Part shown: positions 19,730 to 28,924 of the stretch, one piece after another
Layout of the letters: each line of letters begins with the position of its first letter
Position numbering within the stretch: position 1 is the stretch's first letter
DNA from: Stutzerimonas kunmingensis
GTDB lineage: Bacteria; Pseudomonadota; Gammaproteobacteria; Pseudomonadales; Pseudomonadaceae
Length of the DNA stretch: 64,000 bases
Direction of reading: 5' to 3'
NCBI RefSeq assembly: GCF_014764705.1
Contig: NZ_JACXXG010000008.1
Location: forward strand, 1-64,000
Made by a program: the position numbers and the translations under genes
Notes under the pieces: model-generated
The model's input: only the letters and a program-made list of their open reading frames with translations
The model's database searches: none
What the model was told of the DNA's origin: nothing

Positions 19730-20587
19730 ATGCGCTATCTGATCTTCGTCACCCTGCTCTGGGCCTTTTCCTTCAACCTGATCGGCGTCTACCTGGCCGG
19801 CCAGGTGGACAGCTATTTCGCAGTGCTGACCCGAGTGATTCTCGCCGGCCTGGTGTTCCTGCCGCTGACCCGCTGGCGCGGTGTCGCCCCCGGCTTCATC
19901 GCCGGCGTGACCCTGGTCGGCGCGCTGCAGTTCGGCGTGACGTATCTCTGCCTGTACATGAGTTTCAACGTGCTGACGGTCGCCGAAGTGCTGCTGTTCA
20001 CCGTGCTCACGCCGCTGCACGTGACGCTGATCGACGACGCGCTCAACCGTCGCTTCAACCCCTGGGCGCTGGTCGCGGCAGCCGTCGCGGTGTTCGGCGC
20101 CGGGCTCATCCGTTACGACGGGGTTTCCGGCGATTTTCTCGGCGGCTTCCTGCTCATGCAGCTGGCCAATTTCACCTTCGCCGCCGGCCAGGTGTTCTAC
20201 AAGCATCTGGCGCAGCGGTACCCCTCCGACGTGCCGTTGCATCGCCGCTTCGGCTACTTCTTCCTCGGCGCACTGCTGATCGTGCTGCCGGCGTGGCTGC
20301 TGTTCGGTAACGTCGAGAAACTGCCGACTACCACGACTCAGTGGACCGTATTGGTCTGGATGGGCGTGCTGGCCACCGCGCTGGGCCAGTTCTACTGGAA
20401 CAAGGGCGCGACGCTGGTGGATGCCGGCACCCTGGCGGTGATGAACAACATGGCGGTGCCGGTGGGTCTGCTGCTCAACCTGCTGTTCTGGGGCACCACG
20501 ACCAACCTGATACTGCTCGCCGTCGGCGGCGCGATCATTCTCGCCTCTCTGCAGATCAACCGCCTGGGCCGCATGAAGGCCTGGTGA
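19730..20587 (+). CDS. EamA/DMT-family transporter resembling biotin transporter YigM
   Basis: 285 residues with about ten membrane helices. The start has a strong GGAGGCGGT site. The N-terminal pattern LWAFSFNLIGVYLAGQVDSY, the segments FTVLTPLHVTLIDD and GAGLIRYDGVSGDF, and the late GATLVDAGTLAVMNNMAVP all match what I remember of E. coli YigM, a biotin importer. Biotin as substrate is inference from that likeness. It lies 89 bases after the alcohol dehydrogenase gene. The 99-base AT-rich stretch that follows probably holds the endA promoter. Confidence 0.85.
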   Translation: MRYLIFVTLLWAFSFNLIGVYLAGQVDSYFAVLTRVILAGLVFLPLTRWRGVAPGFIAGVTLVGALQFGVTYLCLYMSFNVLTVAEVLLFTVLTPLHVTLIDDALNRRFNPWALVAAAVAVFGAGLIRYDGVSGDFLGGFLLMQLANFTFAAGQVFYKHLAQRYPSDVPLHRRFGYFFLGALLIVLPAWLLFGNVEKLPTTTTQWTVLVWMGVLATALGQFYWNKGATLVDAGTLAVMNNMAVPVGLLLNLLFWGTTTNLILLAVGGAIILASLQINRLGRMKAW

Positions 20588-20686
20588 CATCATGCAAGTT
20601 ATTGTTTTTTATTACTTTTACTTAAACGAAAGGTAAGATGCCGGCCCGCGCATGGATGCGACACTCGTTCAGTTGTCGAGAATTCC

Positions 20687-21418
20687 ATGCGCCGCCTCAG
20701 TCTCTTTCTGCTTGCTCTGTTCTGCTGCACCAACACTTACGCCGATGCGCCTCGCACCTTCCGCGAAGCGAAGAAGGTCGCCTGGACGCTTTATGCCGAC
20801 CGACCGGTGGACTTCTACTGCGGCTGCAGCTTCAAGGGCAATCGCATCGACCTGCGCAGCTGCGGCTATGTCCCGCGCAAGCAGCCCAAGCGCGCTCAAC
20901 GGGTGGAGTGGGAGCATATCGTCCCGGCCTGGGTCATCGGCCATCAGCGTCAGTGCTGGCAACAGGGCGGGCGCAAGCAGTGCACCGCCAAAGACCCCAT
21001 CTTCAGCTTGGCCGAGGCCGACCTGCACAACCTGGTTCCGGTGGTCGGCGAGGTGAACGGCGACCGCAGCAACTTCGGCTTCGGCATGCTCAGCGAAAAG
21101 CCCACCCAGTACGGTGCCTGCCCCTTCGTGGTGAACTTCAAGCAGCGCACGGCCATGCCACCCGAGTACAGCCGCGGTGCCATCGCCCGCACCTATCTGT
21201 ACATGAGCGAGCGCTACAAACTGCGCCTGTCGAAACAGGACCGGCGCCTGTACGACATCTGGAACCGCCAGCATCCGGTCAGCGAATGGGAGCGCACGCG
21301 CAACCAGCGCATCGCCTGCGTGCAGGGCAATGCCAATACCTATGTCGGTGCCGTCGACCTGCGGCACTGCAAACATTCGATCTCCCGCTCGGCAGTGGCG
21401 CCCGCCAGCCAGGGTTGA
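20687..21418 (+). CDS. endA: endonuclease I, exported DNase EndA
   Basis: 243 residues with a signal peptide ending near TYA/DAP (19/20). The beta-beta-alpha-metal nuclease motif [10 protein letters not shown] has its catalytic His at 77, and [19 protein letters not shown] supplies the metal-binding Asn. Several cysteines, as in [17 protein letters not shown], probably form disulfides, which fits a periplasmic or secreted DNase. It degrades double-stranded DNA outside the cytoplasm. The upstream region 20590-20640 is distinctly AT-rich for this genome. Confidence 0.93.
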   Translation: MRRLSLFLLALFCCTNTYADAPRTFREAKKVAWTLYADRPVDFYCGCSFKGNRIDLRSCGYVPRKQPKRAQRVEWEHIVPAWVIGHQRQCWQQGGRKQCTAKDPIFSLAEADLHNLVPVVGEVNGDRSNFGFGMLSEKPTQYGACPFVVNFKQRTAMPPEYSRGAIARTYLYMSERYKLRLSKQDRRLYDIWNRQHPVSEWERTRNQRIACVQGNANTYVGAVDLRHCKHSISRSAVAPASQG

Positions 21419-21500
21419 AGCACCCTGACTCTGCGTCCGGTTGCAGGCCGACTGGCTCCCCGGCATGCTGCCGGCTGGATCGATCACGACGGCTAACTCG

Positions 21501-22127
21501 ATGCAGGACAGAACACTCTATTCAACGCTGGGGTTGGTAGTGCTGCTGGCGCTGGCCTGCTCCGCGATCGCTCCGTATGACCGTGCCACCTGGTTGCTGG
21601 AAGTCGCTCCGGTACTGATCGCTGCGCCCCTGCTGCTGTGGAGCCACCAGCGCCTGCCGCTGACGCGACTGCTCTATGTGGTGATCGCCGTTCATGCGCT
21701 GATCCTGATCCTCGGCGGCACCTACACCTACGCGCGGGTACCACCGGGATTCTGGGTGCAGGAATGGTTCGACCTCAGCCGCAATCCCTACGACAAGCTC
21801 GGCCATTTCATTCAGGGTGTGACGCCCGCGCTGCTGGCACGGGAGATCCTGCTCCGCCTGCGCTTTGTCGCGCCAGGGAAGATGCTCGGCTTTCTCGCAC
21901 TTTGTGTCGCGTTGGCCTTCAGCGCCTTCTATGAGCTGATCGAGTGGTGGGTGGCGCTCATCGCCGGGCAGGGCGCGGAGGATTTTCTCGGCACCCAGGG
22001 CGATCCATGGGATACCCAATCGGACATGTTCATGGCACTGCTCGGCGCTCTACTGTCCGTCACCCTCATGGCGCGCCTGCAGGATCGTCAGATTCGCGGC
22101 ATGAGTCGCGCAGACGCGACGGCGTAG
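21501..22127 (+). CDS. DUF2238 family membrane protein (YjdF-like)
   Basis: 208 residues from the ATG at 21501 (MQDRTLYSTLG). The ribosome site is weak and a start at 21441 is possible but adds a Pro/Gly-rich stretch. About six hydrophobic helices are visible. The conserved core GGTYTYARVPPGFWVQEWFDLSRNPYDKLGHF and AFYELIEWW, with GDPWDTQSDM near the end, marks the DUF2238/YjdF family of inner-membrane proteins of unknown function. A second membrane gene follows four bases later, so the two form an operon. Confidence 0.85.
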   Translation: MQDRTLYSTLGLVVLLALACSAIAPYDRATWLLEVAPVLIAAPLLLWSHQRLPLTRLLYVVIAVHALILILGGTYTYARVPPGFWVQEWFDLSRNPYDKLGHFIQGVTPALLAREILLRLRFVAPGKMLGFLALCVALAFSAFYELIEWWVALIAGQGAEDFLGTQGDPWDTQSDMFMALLGALLSVTLMARLQDRQIRGMSRADATA

Positions 22128-22131
22128 CCCA

Positions 22132-22509
22132 ATGCTCTATCGAGTTGGCGCGGACACCGTGTTGCTTCTGCACCTCGGGTTCATTCTCTTCGTGCTGTTT
22201 GGCGGCTTGCTGGCCGCATGGAAACGCGGCTTCGTGTTGCTGCACATTCCGGCGATCGTCTGGGGCGTTTTCGTCGAGCTGACCGGGAGGCCGTGCCCGC
22301 TGACGTACTGGGAGAATCTGCTGCGACGGCTGGCGGGTGACGCGGGGTATGAGGCGGGCTTTATCGAGCACTACCTGCTGCCATTGATCTACCCGGCCTG
22401 GCTGAGCATACCGGTGCAATATGTGCTGGCGGCAATAGTGCTGCTGGTCAATCTGCTGATCTATGGCTGGCTGTTGTGGCGTCGACGGCGCCACAGCACA
22501 ACGCACTAA
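22132..22509 (+). CDS. DUF2784 family membrane protein
   Basis: 125 residues with hydrophobic segments near 5-27, 33-47, 82-90 and 96-116 and a basic C-terminus (WRRRRHSTTH). LHLGFILFVLFGG followed by GRPCPLTYWENLLRR and YPAWLSIPVQY is the DUF2784 pattern. No function is known. It starts four bases after the DUF2238 gene ends and is likely translated from the same message. The 124 bases to the convergent amidase gene show no clear terminator. Confidence 0.85.
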   Translation: MLYRVGADTVLLLHLGFILFVLFGGLLAAWKRGFVLLHIPAIVWGVFVELTGRPCPLTYWENLLRRLAGDAGYEAGFIEHYLLPLIYPAWLSIPVQYVLAAIVLLVNLLIYGWLLWRRRRHSTTH

Positions 22510-22633
22510 CCAGCGGGTGCCCGGCCGCCAGGGTGGGAGCCTCCCCACAACAGCCGTTCACGCTCCCCGCCGTTAGCGCAGCACCTCGCGCTGCCTCGCC
22601 TTAGTGCAGCAGGCTATCGCCCGAGGTCCGGGC

Positions 22634-23428
22634 CTAGGGTTTGAGCTCGAACTGATCGCCATCGTGGTAGGCCGGGAAGCGCTCGCGGAACGCCGCCAGA
22701 TCGCGTGAGCGCAGCGTGCAGCGCAACACGGCATCACGCTCTTCGCCGTTCAGCAGCGTATCACCCTTGAAGTCGAGCACCTGGCTGTCGCCACTATAGG
22801 GATAGCCCTTGCCGTCTTCGCCGACTCGGTTGACCGCCGCGACATAGCACAGATTCTCGATGGCCCGCGCCGGCAGCAGGCGATTCCAGGCATCGCGGCG
22901 CGCGGCTGGCCAGTTCGCCGTATAGAGCAGCAGGTCGGTGCCGTGTGGATCGCGGCTCCACACCGGGAAGCGCAGGTCGTAGCAGATCAGCGGGCGTACG
23001 CGCCAACCGTTCACCTCGAACAGCGCCTGCTGCTGCCCAGGGGTGTAGTGCTTGTGCTCACCCGCCATGCGGAACAGATGACGCTTGTCGTAGTGCAGCA
23101 CCTCACCATCCGGGCGCGCCCAGAGCAGTCGGTTGCGGTGACTGCCGTCGGCCGCCTCGATGATCACGCTGCCGGTGATCACCGTATCCAGTCGCGCGGC
23201 CTGAGCGCGCAGCCAGGCGTAGGTCGGCCCCTCTTCCGGCTCGGCCAGCGCAGCCGAATCCATGGAAAAACCGGTGGTGAACATCTCCGGCAGGACGATC
23301 AGGTCCGCACCGCTGGCCTGATCCAGCAATGCGGCGAAGCGCTCGCGGTTGGCCGCAGCGTCCTGCCAGATCAGGCTGGTTTGCACCAGCGCCAGTTCGA
23401 GGTCGGGCAGATTGTTCAGATCGCGCAT
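22634..23428 (-). CDS. omega-amidase of the nitrilase superfamily (YafV-like)
   Basis: 264 residues with the nitrilase triad in place: Glu48 (VLPEMFTTGF), Lys115 (YDKRHLFRMAGE) and Cys149 (LICYDLRFP). EMFTTGFSM and KRHLFRMAGEHKHY match YafV and mammalian Nit2, which hydrolyse alpha-ketoglutaramate and alpha-ketosuccinamate. Its first 13 bases overlap the end of the upstream aminotransferase gene. The pair fits transamination of a keto acid with glutamine followed by removal of the ketoglutaramate product, as known in methionine salvage. Specificity is inferred, not shown. Confidence 0.9.
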   Translation of the reverse strand: MRDLNNLPDLELALVQTSLIWQDAAANRERFAALLDQASGADLIVLPEMFTTGFSMDSAALAEPEEGPTYAWLRAQAARLDTVITGSVIIEAADGSHRNRLLWARPDGEVLHYDKRHLFRMAGEHKHYTPGQQQALFEVNGWRVRPLICYDLRFPVWSRDPHGTDLLLYTANWPAARRDAWNRLLPARAIENLCYVAAVNRVGEDGKGYPYSGDSQVLDFKGDTLLNGEERDAVLRCTLRSRDLAAFRERFPAYHDGDQFELKP

Positions 23429-24564
23429 AGTCTTTCCGCCGCCTGACGCAGCGTCTCCTCTCGTTTGGCGAAGCAGAAGCGCACCAGCCTCAGATCGGCC
23501 GGGGGACTCTGATAGAAAACCGAAATCGGAATACTCGCAACGCCATGTTCACGGGTCAGCCATTCAGCCATGGCTACATCGTCGAGATCAGGCCGGATCG
23601 CCGAATAATCGGCCAGCTGGAAGTAGGTCCCGGCAGCCCGGGTGAAACGTAAACGCGAGCCTGCAAGCAGCTCGCAGAACAGATCGCGCTTGGCCTGGTA
23701 GAACGCCGGCAACTCACTGATGTGCTCGGGATGCTCGGCCATGAAATCGGCCAACGCCCACTGCAGCGGCGTGACACCGGTGAAACTGACGTACTGGTGC
23801 ACCTTGCGCAGCTCGCTGCTGAGTGCAGGCGGCGCCACCACGTATCCAGTCTTCCAGCCGGTGACATGGTAGGTCTTGCCGAAAGAGCTGACGACGAATG
23901 CGCGCTGATAGAGCTCATCGTGGCGCAGCACGCTGGCATGCTCGCGGCCGTCGAACACAAGATGCTCGTAGACCTCGTCGCTGAGCAGATAGATGTCACG
24001 CTCGCGGATCAGCGCCGCCAGACGTTCGAGATCATCAGCATCGATCAATGCACCGCTGGGGTTGTGCGGCGTATTCAGCACGATCATCCGCGTGCGCGGG
24101 GTAATGGCATCGGCCAGGCGCTGCCAATCGATATGGAAATCCGGCAGGCTCAGTTGCTGGTGAATGCAGACGCCACCAGCCAGCTGCACCGATGGCTCGT
24201 AGCTGTCATAGCACGGATCGAAGACGATGACCTCGTCACCCGGCCGGATCACTGCCTGGATCGCACAGAAGATCGCCTGGGTAGCACCCGGGGTAATCGT
24301 GACCTCGGTGGCGGCATCCACTTTCCGTCCGTACAACCCGGCTACCTTCACCGCTACCTGCTCGCGCAGCGCCGGCAATCCGGTCATCGGTGCGTACTGG
24401 TTGTGTCCCGCCATGACGTGGCGGGCCAGTGCCTCGCGCAGCGCGTCGGGGCCATCGAAATCGGGAAAGCCCTGGGAGAGATTCAGCGCACCGGTGTCCG
24501 CGGCCAGCTGGGACATGGTGGTGAAGATGGTCGTGCCAACGTTGGGCAGTTTACTGATGAGCAT
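23416..24564 (-). CDS. PLP-dependent aminotransferase, methionine/glutamine type (YbdL-like)
   Basis: 382 residues from the ATG at 24564 (MLISKLPNVGTTIFTTMSQLA). This is a class I/II fold: NTPHNPSG (Asn168), SDEVYEHL (Asp196, Tyr199) and the Schiff-base Lys230 in SSFGKTYHVTGWK. NLSQGFPDFDGP near 28-39 is typical of YbdL and kynurenine-aminotransferase-like enzymes that act on methionine, glutamine and aromatic acids. It overlaps the omega-amidase gene downstream. Its start is 158 bases from the divergent serine acetyltransferase gene. Confidence 0.9.
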   Translation of the reverse strand: MLISKLPNVGTTIFTTMSQLAADTGALNLSQGFPDFDGPDALREALARHVMAGHNQYAPMTGLPALREQVAVKVAGLYGRKVDAATEVTITPGATQAIFCAIQAVIRPGDEVIVFDPCYDSYEPSVQLAGGVCIHQQLSLPDFHIDWQRLADAITPRTRMIVLNTPHNPSGALIDADDLERLAALIRERDIYLLSDEVYEHLVFDGREHASVLRHDELYQRAFVVSSFGKTYHVTGWKTGYVVAPPALSSELRKVHQYVSFTGVTPLQWALADFMAEHPEHISELPAFYQAKRDLFCELLAGSRLRFTRAAGTYFQLADYSAIRPDLDDVAMAEWLTREHGVASIPISVFYQSPPADLRLVRFCFAKREETLRQAAERLCAI

Positions 24565-24722
24565 GTCAGCCTTCCGACAAGCCTGCCGCACGGGGGTTCG
24601 GCAGGAAGGCAAACAGGATAGCCGAACAGCGATGCACGATACGAGGGCGCACGGCGCCTGCCATCGGGCTGCTACAGTGCAGCGAACGAGCACCCTCGCG
24701 TATCGACCATAAGGAACCTCGC

Positions 24723-25517
24723 ATGCCCAGTCATTCAGTCAGCACGCTGTGGAACGAGCTACGCGCCCAGGCGCAACACGCGCTGGATACCGAACCGACG
24801 CTGGCCGCACTATTCCAACGGGCTATCCTCGAGCATCCCGATTTCGGCTGCGCGCTTGCCCAGCGCATTGGCCATGCGCTGGCGGAAAGCACCGAGCAGA
24901 GCCGTACGCTGACTGATCGTTTCGCTGGCATTCACCAACAGGCCGCAGCGCTCGCCGAGGTGGCGTGCGCTGACCTGCAGGCAATCGTCAGCCGCGACCC
25001 GGCGTTCGACACCGCGCTGGAAGTGTTCCTGTTCTCCAAGGGTTATCTGGCGTTACAGGCCTATCGTGTCGGGCACCACTTGCATGAACAGGGCGAACGC
25101 CTGCTGGCAATGTTCATCCAGGCACGCAGCAATGAACGCCTGGGCATCGACATCAACCCGGCCAGCCGCATCGGCAGCGGCATCATGCTCGATCACGGGA
25201 CCGGCATTGTCATCGGCGAAACCGCTGTGGTGGGCGATGACGTGTCGATCCTGCAGGGCGTTACCCTGGGCGGTACGGGCAAGGAAGGCGGCGACCGCCA
25301 TCCGAAGGTACGCAGCGGCGTGATGATCGGCGCTGGAGCGAAGATTCTCGGGAACATCGAGATTGGCGAAGGCGCCAAGGTTGGCGCCGGCAGCATCGTG
25401 CTGCATCCCGTTGCGCCGCATACCACGGTGGTTGGCAATCCGGCTCGTCAGGTCGGCACGCCGCGCCACGCACGACCGGCCCTGGATATGGACCAGTCGT
25501 TCGACGGAGATCGCTGA
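24723..25517 (+). CDS. serine O-acetyltransferase, CysE type (first of two)
   Basis: 264 residues. An all-helical N-terminal domain (about 1-140) resembles enterobacterial CysE, starting HSVSTLWNELRAQAQHAL. The left-handed beta-helix of hexapeptide repeats follows, with the active-site region [41 protein letters not shown]. It makes O-acetylserine for cysteine synthesis. A second, differently built serine acetyltransferase gene lies at 40546-41322. This copy is transcribed alone; its stop codon is four bases from the end of convergent der. I leave the symbol blank to avoid confusion with the isc-linked copy. Confidence 0.93.
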   Translation: MPSHSVSTLWNELRAQAQHALDTEPTLAALFQRAILEHPDFGCALAQRIGHALAESTEQSRTLTDRFAGIHQQAAALAEVACADLQAIVSRDPAFDTALEVFLFSKGYLALQAYRVGHHLHEQGERLLAMFIQARSNERLGIDINPASRIGSGIMLDHGTGIVIGETAVVGDDVSILQGVTLGGTGKEGGDRHPKVRSGVMIGAGAKILGNIEIGEGAKVGAGSIVLHPVAPHTTVVGNPARQVGTPRHARPALDMDQSFDGDR

Positions 25518-25521
25518 GCAG

Positions 25522-27000
25522 TCAGCGCTTGTCGCGGCGCTTCTTCTCGGCCTTCTTGTGGTGCGACATGAGACGGCGCTTCTTGTTGACCTGGCGGTCG
25601 GTAAGCGTGTTTTTCTTGCCCTCGTAAGGGTTTTCTCCGCCCTTGTACTCGATACGGATGGGCGTACCGACCAGCTTCAAGACGCGTCGGTAGGTGTTCT
25701 CCAGATAACGGGTGTAGGACTTTGGAATCGAGTCGACCTGGTTGCCATGGATCACGATCAGCGGCGGGTTGGCGCCGCCCAAGTGCGCGTAACGAAGCTT
25801 GATCCGGCGGCTGGCAACCATCGGCGGCGCATGCTCGCGAACCGCATCTTCAAGGATCTGCGTCAGACGGCTGGTGGGCCATCGCGTCACGGCTGAAGTG
25901 AACGAGGCCTGCACGGACTTGTACAGATTACCGACGCCGGTACCATGCTTGGCGGAGATGAAGTGGATGTCGGCGAACTCGACGAAGAACAACCGGCGCT
26001 CCAACTCGGTCTTCACATAGTCGCGCTCACTCGGCTCCATGCCGTCCCACTTGTTCAGTGCGATGACCAACGCCCGACCGCTTTCCAGCACGAAGCCGAG
26101 CAGGTTCAGATCGTGTTCGACCACTCCCTCGCGGGCATCCATGACGAAAATCACGACGTTGGAATCCTGGATCGCCTGCAGCGTCTTGACCACCGAGAAC
26201 TTTTCTACGGCCTCGAAGATCTTGCCGCGACGGCGCACACCGGCCGTGTCGATCAGTGTGTACTTGGCGTCATCACGTTCGAAGGGAATGTAGATGCTGT
26301 CGCGGGTTGTACCGGCCTGGTCATAAACGATGACCCGTTCCTCGCCGAGCATGCGATTGACCAGCGTCGACTTGCCCACATTGGGTCGGCCGATGATTGC
26401 GATCTTGATGCCATCCTTTTCGCTCGGTCCAGGGATGCGCTTGAGCTCTTCTCCTTCGGCAACCGTCTCGCCCTCTTCACCCTCCGCTTCGGCAACTTCG
26501 GCGTTGTCCTTGGGGAACACGCCCAGCGCCTGCTCGAGCATATGGGTGATACCACGGCCATGGGCGGCGGCGATCGGCAGGGCGTCGCCCAGGCCCAACG
26601 GGCTGAATTCCGCTCGAGCGATATCCGGATCGATGCTGTCGACCTTGTTCGCCACCAGGAAGTGGCGCTTGTTCATCTTGCGCAAGTACTCGGCAATCAT
26701 CTGATCGCCAGGCGTCATGCCGGCACGCGCGTCAACCATGAACATCACCGCATCGGCCTCTTGCATGGCTTGCAGGGACTGCTCGGCCATCTTGGCGTCG
26801 ATGCCCTCCTCATCGCCGGTCAGACCACCAGTGTCGATGACGATGTAGGTGCGGCCCTGCCATTTGGCCTCGCCGTACTGGCGATCTCGGGTCAGACCGG
26901 CGTACTCGGCCACGATGGCGTCGCGGCTCTTGGTCAGACGATTGAACAGGGTGGACTTGCCGACGTTCGGGCGGCCCACCAGGGCGATTACGGGAACCAT
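25522..27000 (-). CDS. der: ribosome-assembly GTPase Der (EngA)
   Basis: 492 residues from the ATG at 27000 behind GGAGAG. There are two GTPase domains in tandem: GRPNVGKS at about 8-15 with TGGL, and GRPNVGKS again near 205 with [10 protein letters not shown]. An acidic linker rich in Glu and Ala lies between them (about 168-190), and a KH-like domain follows. The very basic tail ([20 protein letters not shown]) suits 50S subunit binding. Der acts in late assembly of the large ribosomal subunit and is essential. It follows bamB, a common arrangement, but a strong stem-loop separates them. Confidence 0.98.
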   Translation of the reverse strand: MVPVIALVGRPNVGKSTLFNRLTKSRDAIVAEYAGLTRDRQYGEAKWQGRTYIVIDTGGLTGDEEGIDAKMAEQSLQAMQEADAVMFMVDARAGMTPGDQMIAEYLRKMNKRHFLVANKVDSIDPDIARAEFSPLGLGDALPIAAAHGRGITHMLEQALGVFPKDNAEVAEAEGEEGETVAEGEELKRIPGPSEKDGIKIAIIGRPNVGKSTLVNRMLGEERVIVYDQAGTTRDSIYIPFERDDAKYTLIDTAGVRRRGKIFEAVEKFSVVKTLQAIQDSNVVIFVMDAREGVVEHDLNLLGFVLESGRALVIALNKWDGMEPSERDYVKTELERRLFFVEFADIHFISAKHGTGVGNLYKSVQASFTSAVTRWPTSRLTQILEDAVREHAPPMVASRRIKLRYAHLGGANPPLIVIHGNQVDSIPKSYTRYLENTYRRVLKLVGTPIRIEYKGGENPYEGKKNTLTDRQVNKKRRLMSHHKKAEKKRRDKR

Positions 27001-27035
27001 GCGGCTCTCCACTGCGATATTTCAGAAAACACGAA

Positions 27036-27056
27036 GGCCGCTGCATTGCAGCGGCC
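27036..27056 (-). terminator. stem-loop between bamB and der
   Basis: GGCCGCTGC (27036-27044) pairs perfectly with GCAGCGGCC (27048-27056) around ATT. On the minus strand the bases after the stem are TTCGTGTTTTC, a broken U run. This is likely a partial terminator after bamB. Confidence 0.65.
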
Positions 27057-27103
27057 GAATATTCAGGGCTCCGCCAGGCGGCGGCCGTGGGCGCAACTTG
27101 CGG

Positions 27104-28252
27104 TCAGTCAGCCTGACGGATAGTCAACGCCACCAGCTTGCCGTCATTGCCGAAGGCATACAGCCAGTCGCCCTCGACTACCGGTCGGGCACGGACGCCG
27201 GAGCTGTCGATACGCTCGCGAGCGACGAAACGACCATCGACCTGGCTCAGCAGGTGCAGATAGCCCTCGATGTCACCCACCACAACATAGCTGGAAAATA
27301 CTGCGGGAGCCGAAAGCTGGCGGCGCGCCATGGACTCATTGCGCCACAGAGCAGTCGTGGAGCGCTCGTCGATCCCCTCGACAGTGCCGTCGGCAAGGCT
27401 CAGGTAAACGCTACCGTAGCCGAGCGCAGCACCCGAATAGCTGGACGCATCGCGCTGCCAGAGGACACGACCACTTTCCAGTTCCAGTGCCGCGGCACGG
27501 CCCTGATAGCTGGTGACGTAGAGCGTGCCACCGGATAGCAGCAGACCACCGTCGATATCGACGACCCGCTCAAGCTCCGAACGTCCTTGCGGAATGGCAA
27601 CGCGCTGCTCCCAGACCGGAAGCCCGCGACGGGTATCCAGTGCGACCACTTTGCCGCTGGACAGGCCGGCAACGGCCAGCTGATTGGTCAGCAGCGGTGC
27701 GCCGGTCCCGCGTAGCGTCAGCACCGCAGGAGAGCTCTCGTAGCTCCAGCGCTGCGCGCCGGTATCCATCTCCAGCGCGATCAGCCGATCATCCTGCGTC
27801 TGCACCAGAACGATGTCGCCATTGACGGCCGGGGCAGCCAGCACTTCACTGCTGACCTGACTGCGCCAGCGCTCCTCGCCCGTGCTGACGTCCAGCGCCA
27901 GCACTTCACCGCGCAGGGTGCCAACCAGCACCAGGCCGTACCCGGCGCCTACCCCGCCGGAAACCGGCGTATCAAGCTTCTTCTTCCAGTTGACCTTGCC
28001 GGTCAGGCGATCCATGGATACCACCAGCCCTTCGACATCGGCGGCGTAAATCTGGTCGCCATACACCACCGGCGTCAGCAGGTTGTAGGTCTTGCCCTGC
28101 CCTTCACCGATCGAACGACTCCACTCCTTCTTCAAGGAGATTTCCGCCTCGAACTTGGTCAGCTCCGCCGGTTCCGGCTCTTTAGTGTCCTTGCTGCTAC
28201 AACCCGCGGCCAGTACGGCCAGGGTCAGCAATGCTGCAGTCTTCCAGCGCAT
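27104..28252 (-). CDS. bamB: outer-membrane assembly lipoprotein BamB
   Basis: 382 residues with a lipoprotein signal ending LAVLAAGCSS, so Cys18 should be lipidated. The rest is an eight-bladed beta-propeller of PQQ-like repeats, seen in units such as VYGDQIYAADVEGLVVSMDRLTGKVNW and VYLSLADGTVEGIDE. It is a periplasmic subunit of the BAM complex that inserts beta-barrel proteins into the outer membrane. It starts four bases after the yfgM stop and belongs to the hisS-yfgM-bamB series. Confidence 0.97.
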   Translation of the reverse strand: MRWKTAALLTLAVLAAGCSSKDTKEPEPAELTKFEAEISLKKEWSRSIGEGQGKTYNLLTPVVYGDQIYAADVEGLVVSMDRLTGKVNWKKKLDTPVSGGVGAGYGLVLVGTLRGEVLALDVSTGEERWRSQVSSEVLAAPAVNGDIVLVQTQDDRLIALEMDTGAQRWSYESSPAVLTLRGTGAPLLTNQLAVAGLSSGKVVALDTRRGLPVWEQRVAIPQGRSELERVVDIDGGLLLSGGTLYVTSYQGRAAALELESGRVLWQRDASSYSGAALGYGSVYLSLADGTVEGIDERSTTALWRNESMARRQLSAPAVFSSYVVVGDIEGYLHLLSQVDGRFVARERIDSSGVRARPVVEGDWLYAFGNDGKLVALTIRQAD

Positions 28253-28255
28253 CGT

Positions 28256-28897
28256 TTACGCCTCCCCTCGGGCCAGATCATCCAGCTTCATTTGCAGACC
28301 ACCGATGGCCGCATCCTGGGACAGCGACTCTTTCGCCGCGGTGTAGGCCGCATGTGCCTCGTCGCGTCGGCCAAGCTGCACCAGCAGATCGCCGCGCAGT
28401 TCCTCGCGACTGGCAGCGAAGGCCTGATCAGCCTTGCCGTCCAGCAGCTTGAGCGCTTCTTCTGCCTTGTCCTGCGCAGCCAGAACGCGTGCCAGACGCT
28501 GACGAGCCAGCTCGTCCAGCGTCTTGTCGGCGGGCTTGTCGACCACGGCGCGAAGCTCGCTAGCCGCTTCGTCCAACCGCCCCGACTCGACCGCCACCTT
28601 CGCCACGAACAGGCTGCCGTACTGCGCATAATGCGTGCCGGCGAAATCTTTCTTCAGCAGATTGCCCAATCGCGCAACTTCCGCCGCATCAGCTTCACCT
28701 TCTTCCAGCGCTGCGCCGAGCAGCTGCTGATAGATCACCGAGGCACCCTGCGCCTGGTTGACCTGATGGTTCTGCCAGAATTGCCAGCCGAACACCAAGA
28801 CCAGAGCGAGCACAGCCCCAAACAGAAGAGGCTTGCCGTTGCGCTGCCACCAGTCTTTGATCTGCGCCAGTGTTTCTTCTTCGGTACCCGAGGTCAC
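28256..28897 (-). CDS. yfgM: YfgM-family tetratricopeptide membrane protein
   Basis: 213 residues with the N-terminal pattern TEEETLAQIKDWWQRNGKPLL and a single membrane helix (about 22-40). A periplasmic tetratricopeptide-like region of Ala- and Glu-rich helices follows. In E. coli YfgM associates with PpiD and the SecYEG translocon and helps periplasmic chaperoning. The position between hisS and bamB matches the E. coli order. It lies 27 bases downstream of hisS. Confidence 0.9.
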   Translation of the reverse strand: MTSGTEEETLAQIKDWWQRNGKPLLFGAVLALVLVFGWQFWQNHQVNQAQGASVIYQQLLGAALEEGEADAAEVARLGNLLKKDFAGTHYAQYGSLFVAKVAVESGRLDEAASELRAVVDKPADKTLDELARQRLARVLAAQDKAEEALKLLDGKADQAFAASREELRGDLLVQLGRRDEAHAAYTAAKESLSQDAAIGGLQMKLDDLARGEA

Positions 28898-28924
28898 GCT
28901 GTCACTCCTTTCATTCGCTTAGTC

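Noticed and set aside
20638-21540. 300-codon frame starting behind AAAGGTAAG before endA
   Set aside because: The ribosome-like site is attractive, but the frame runs out of phase through endA, which has all nuclease motifs; the product is low-complexity Arg/Ser/Pro.
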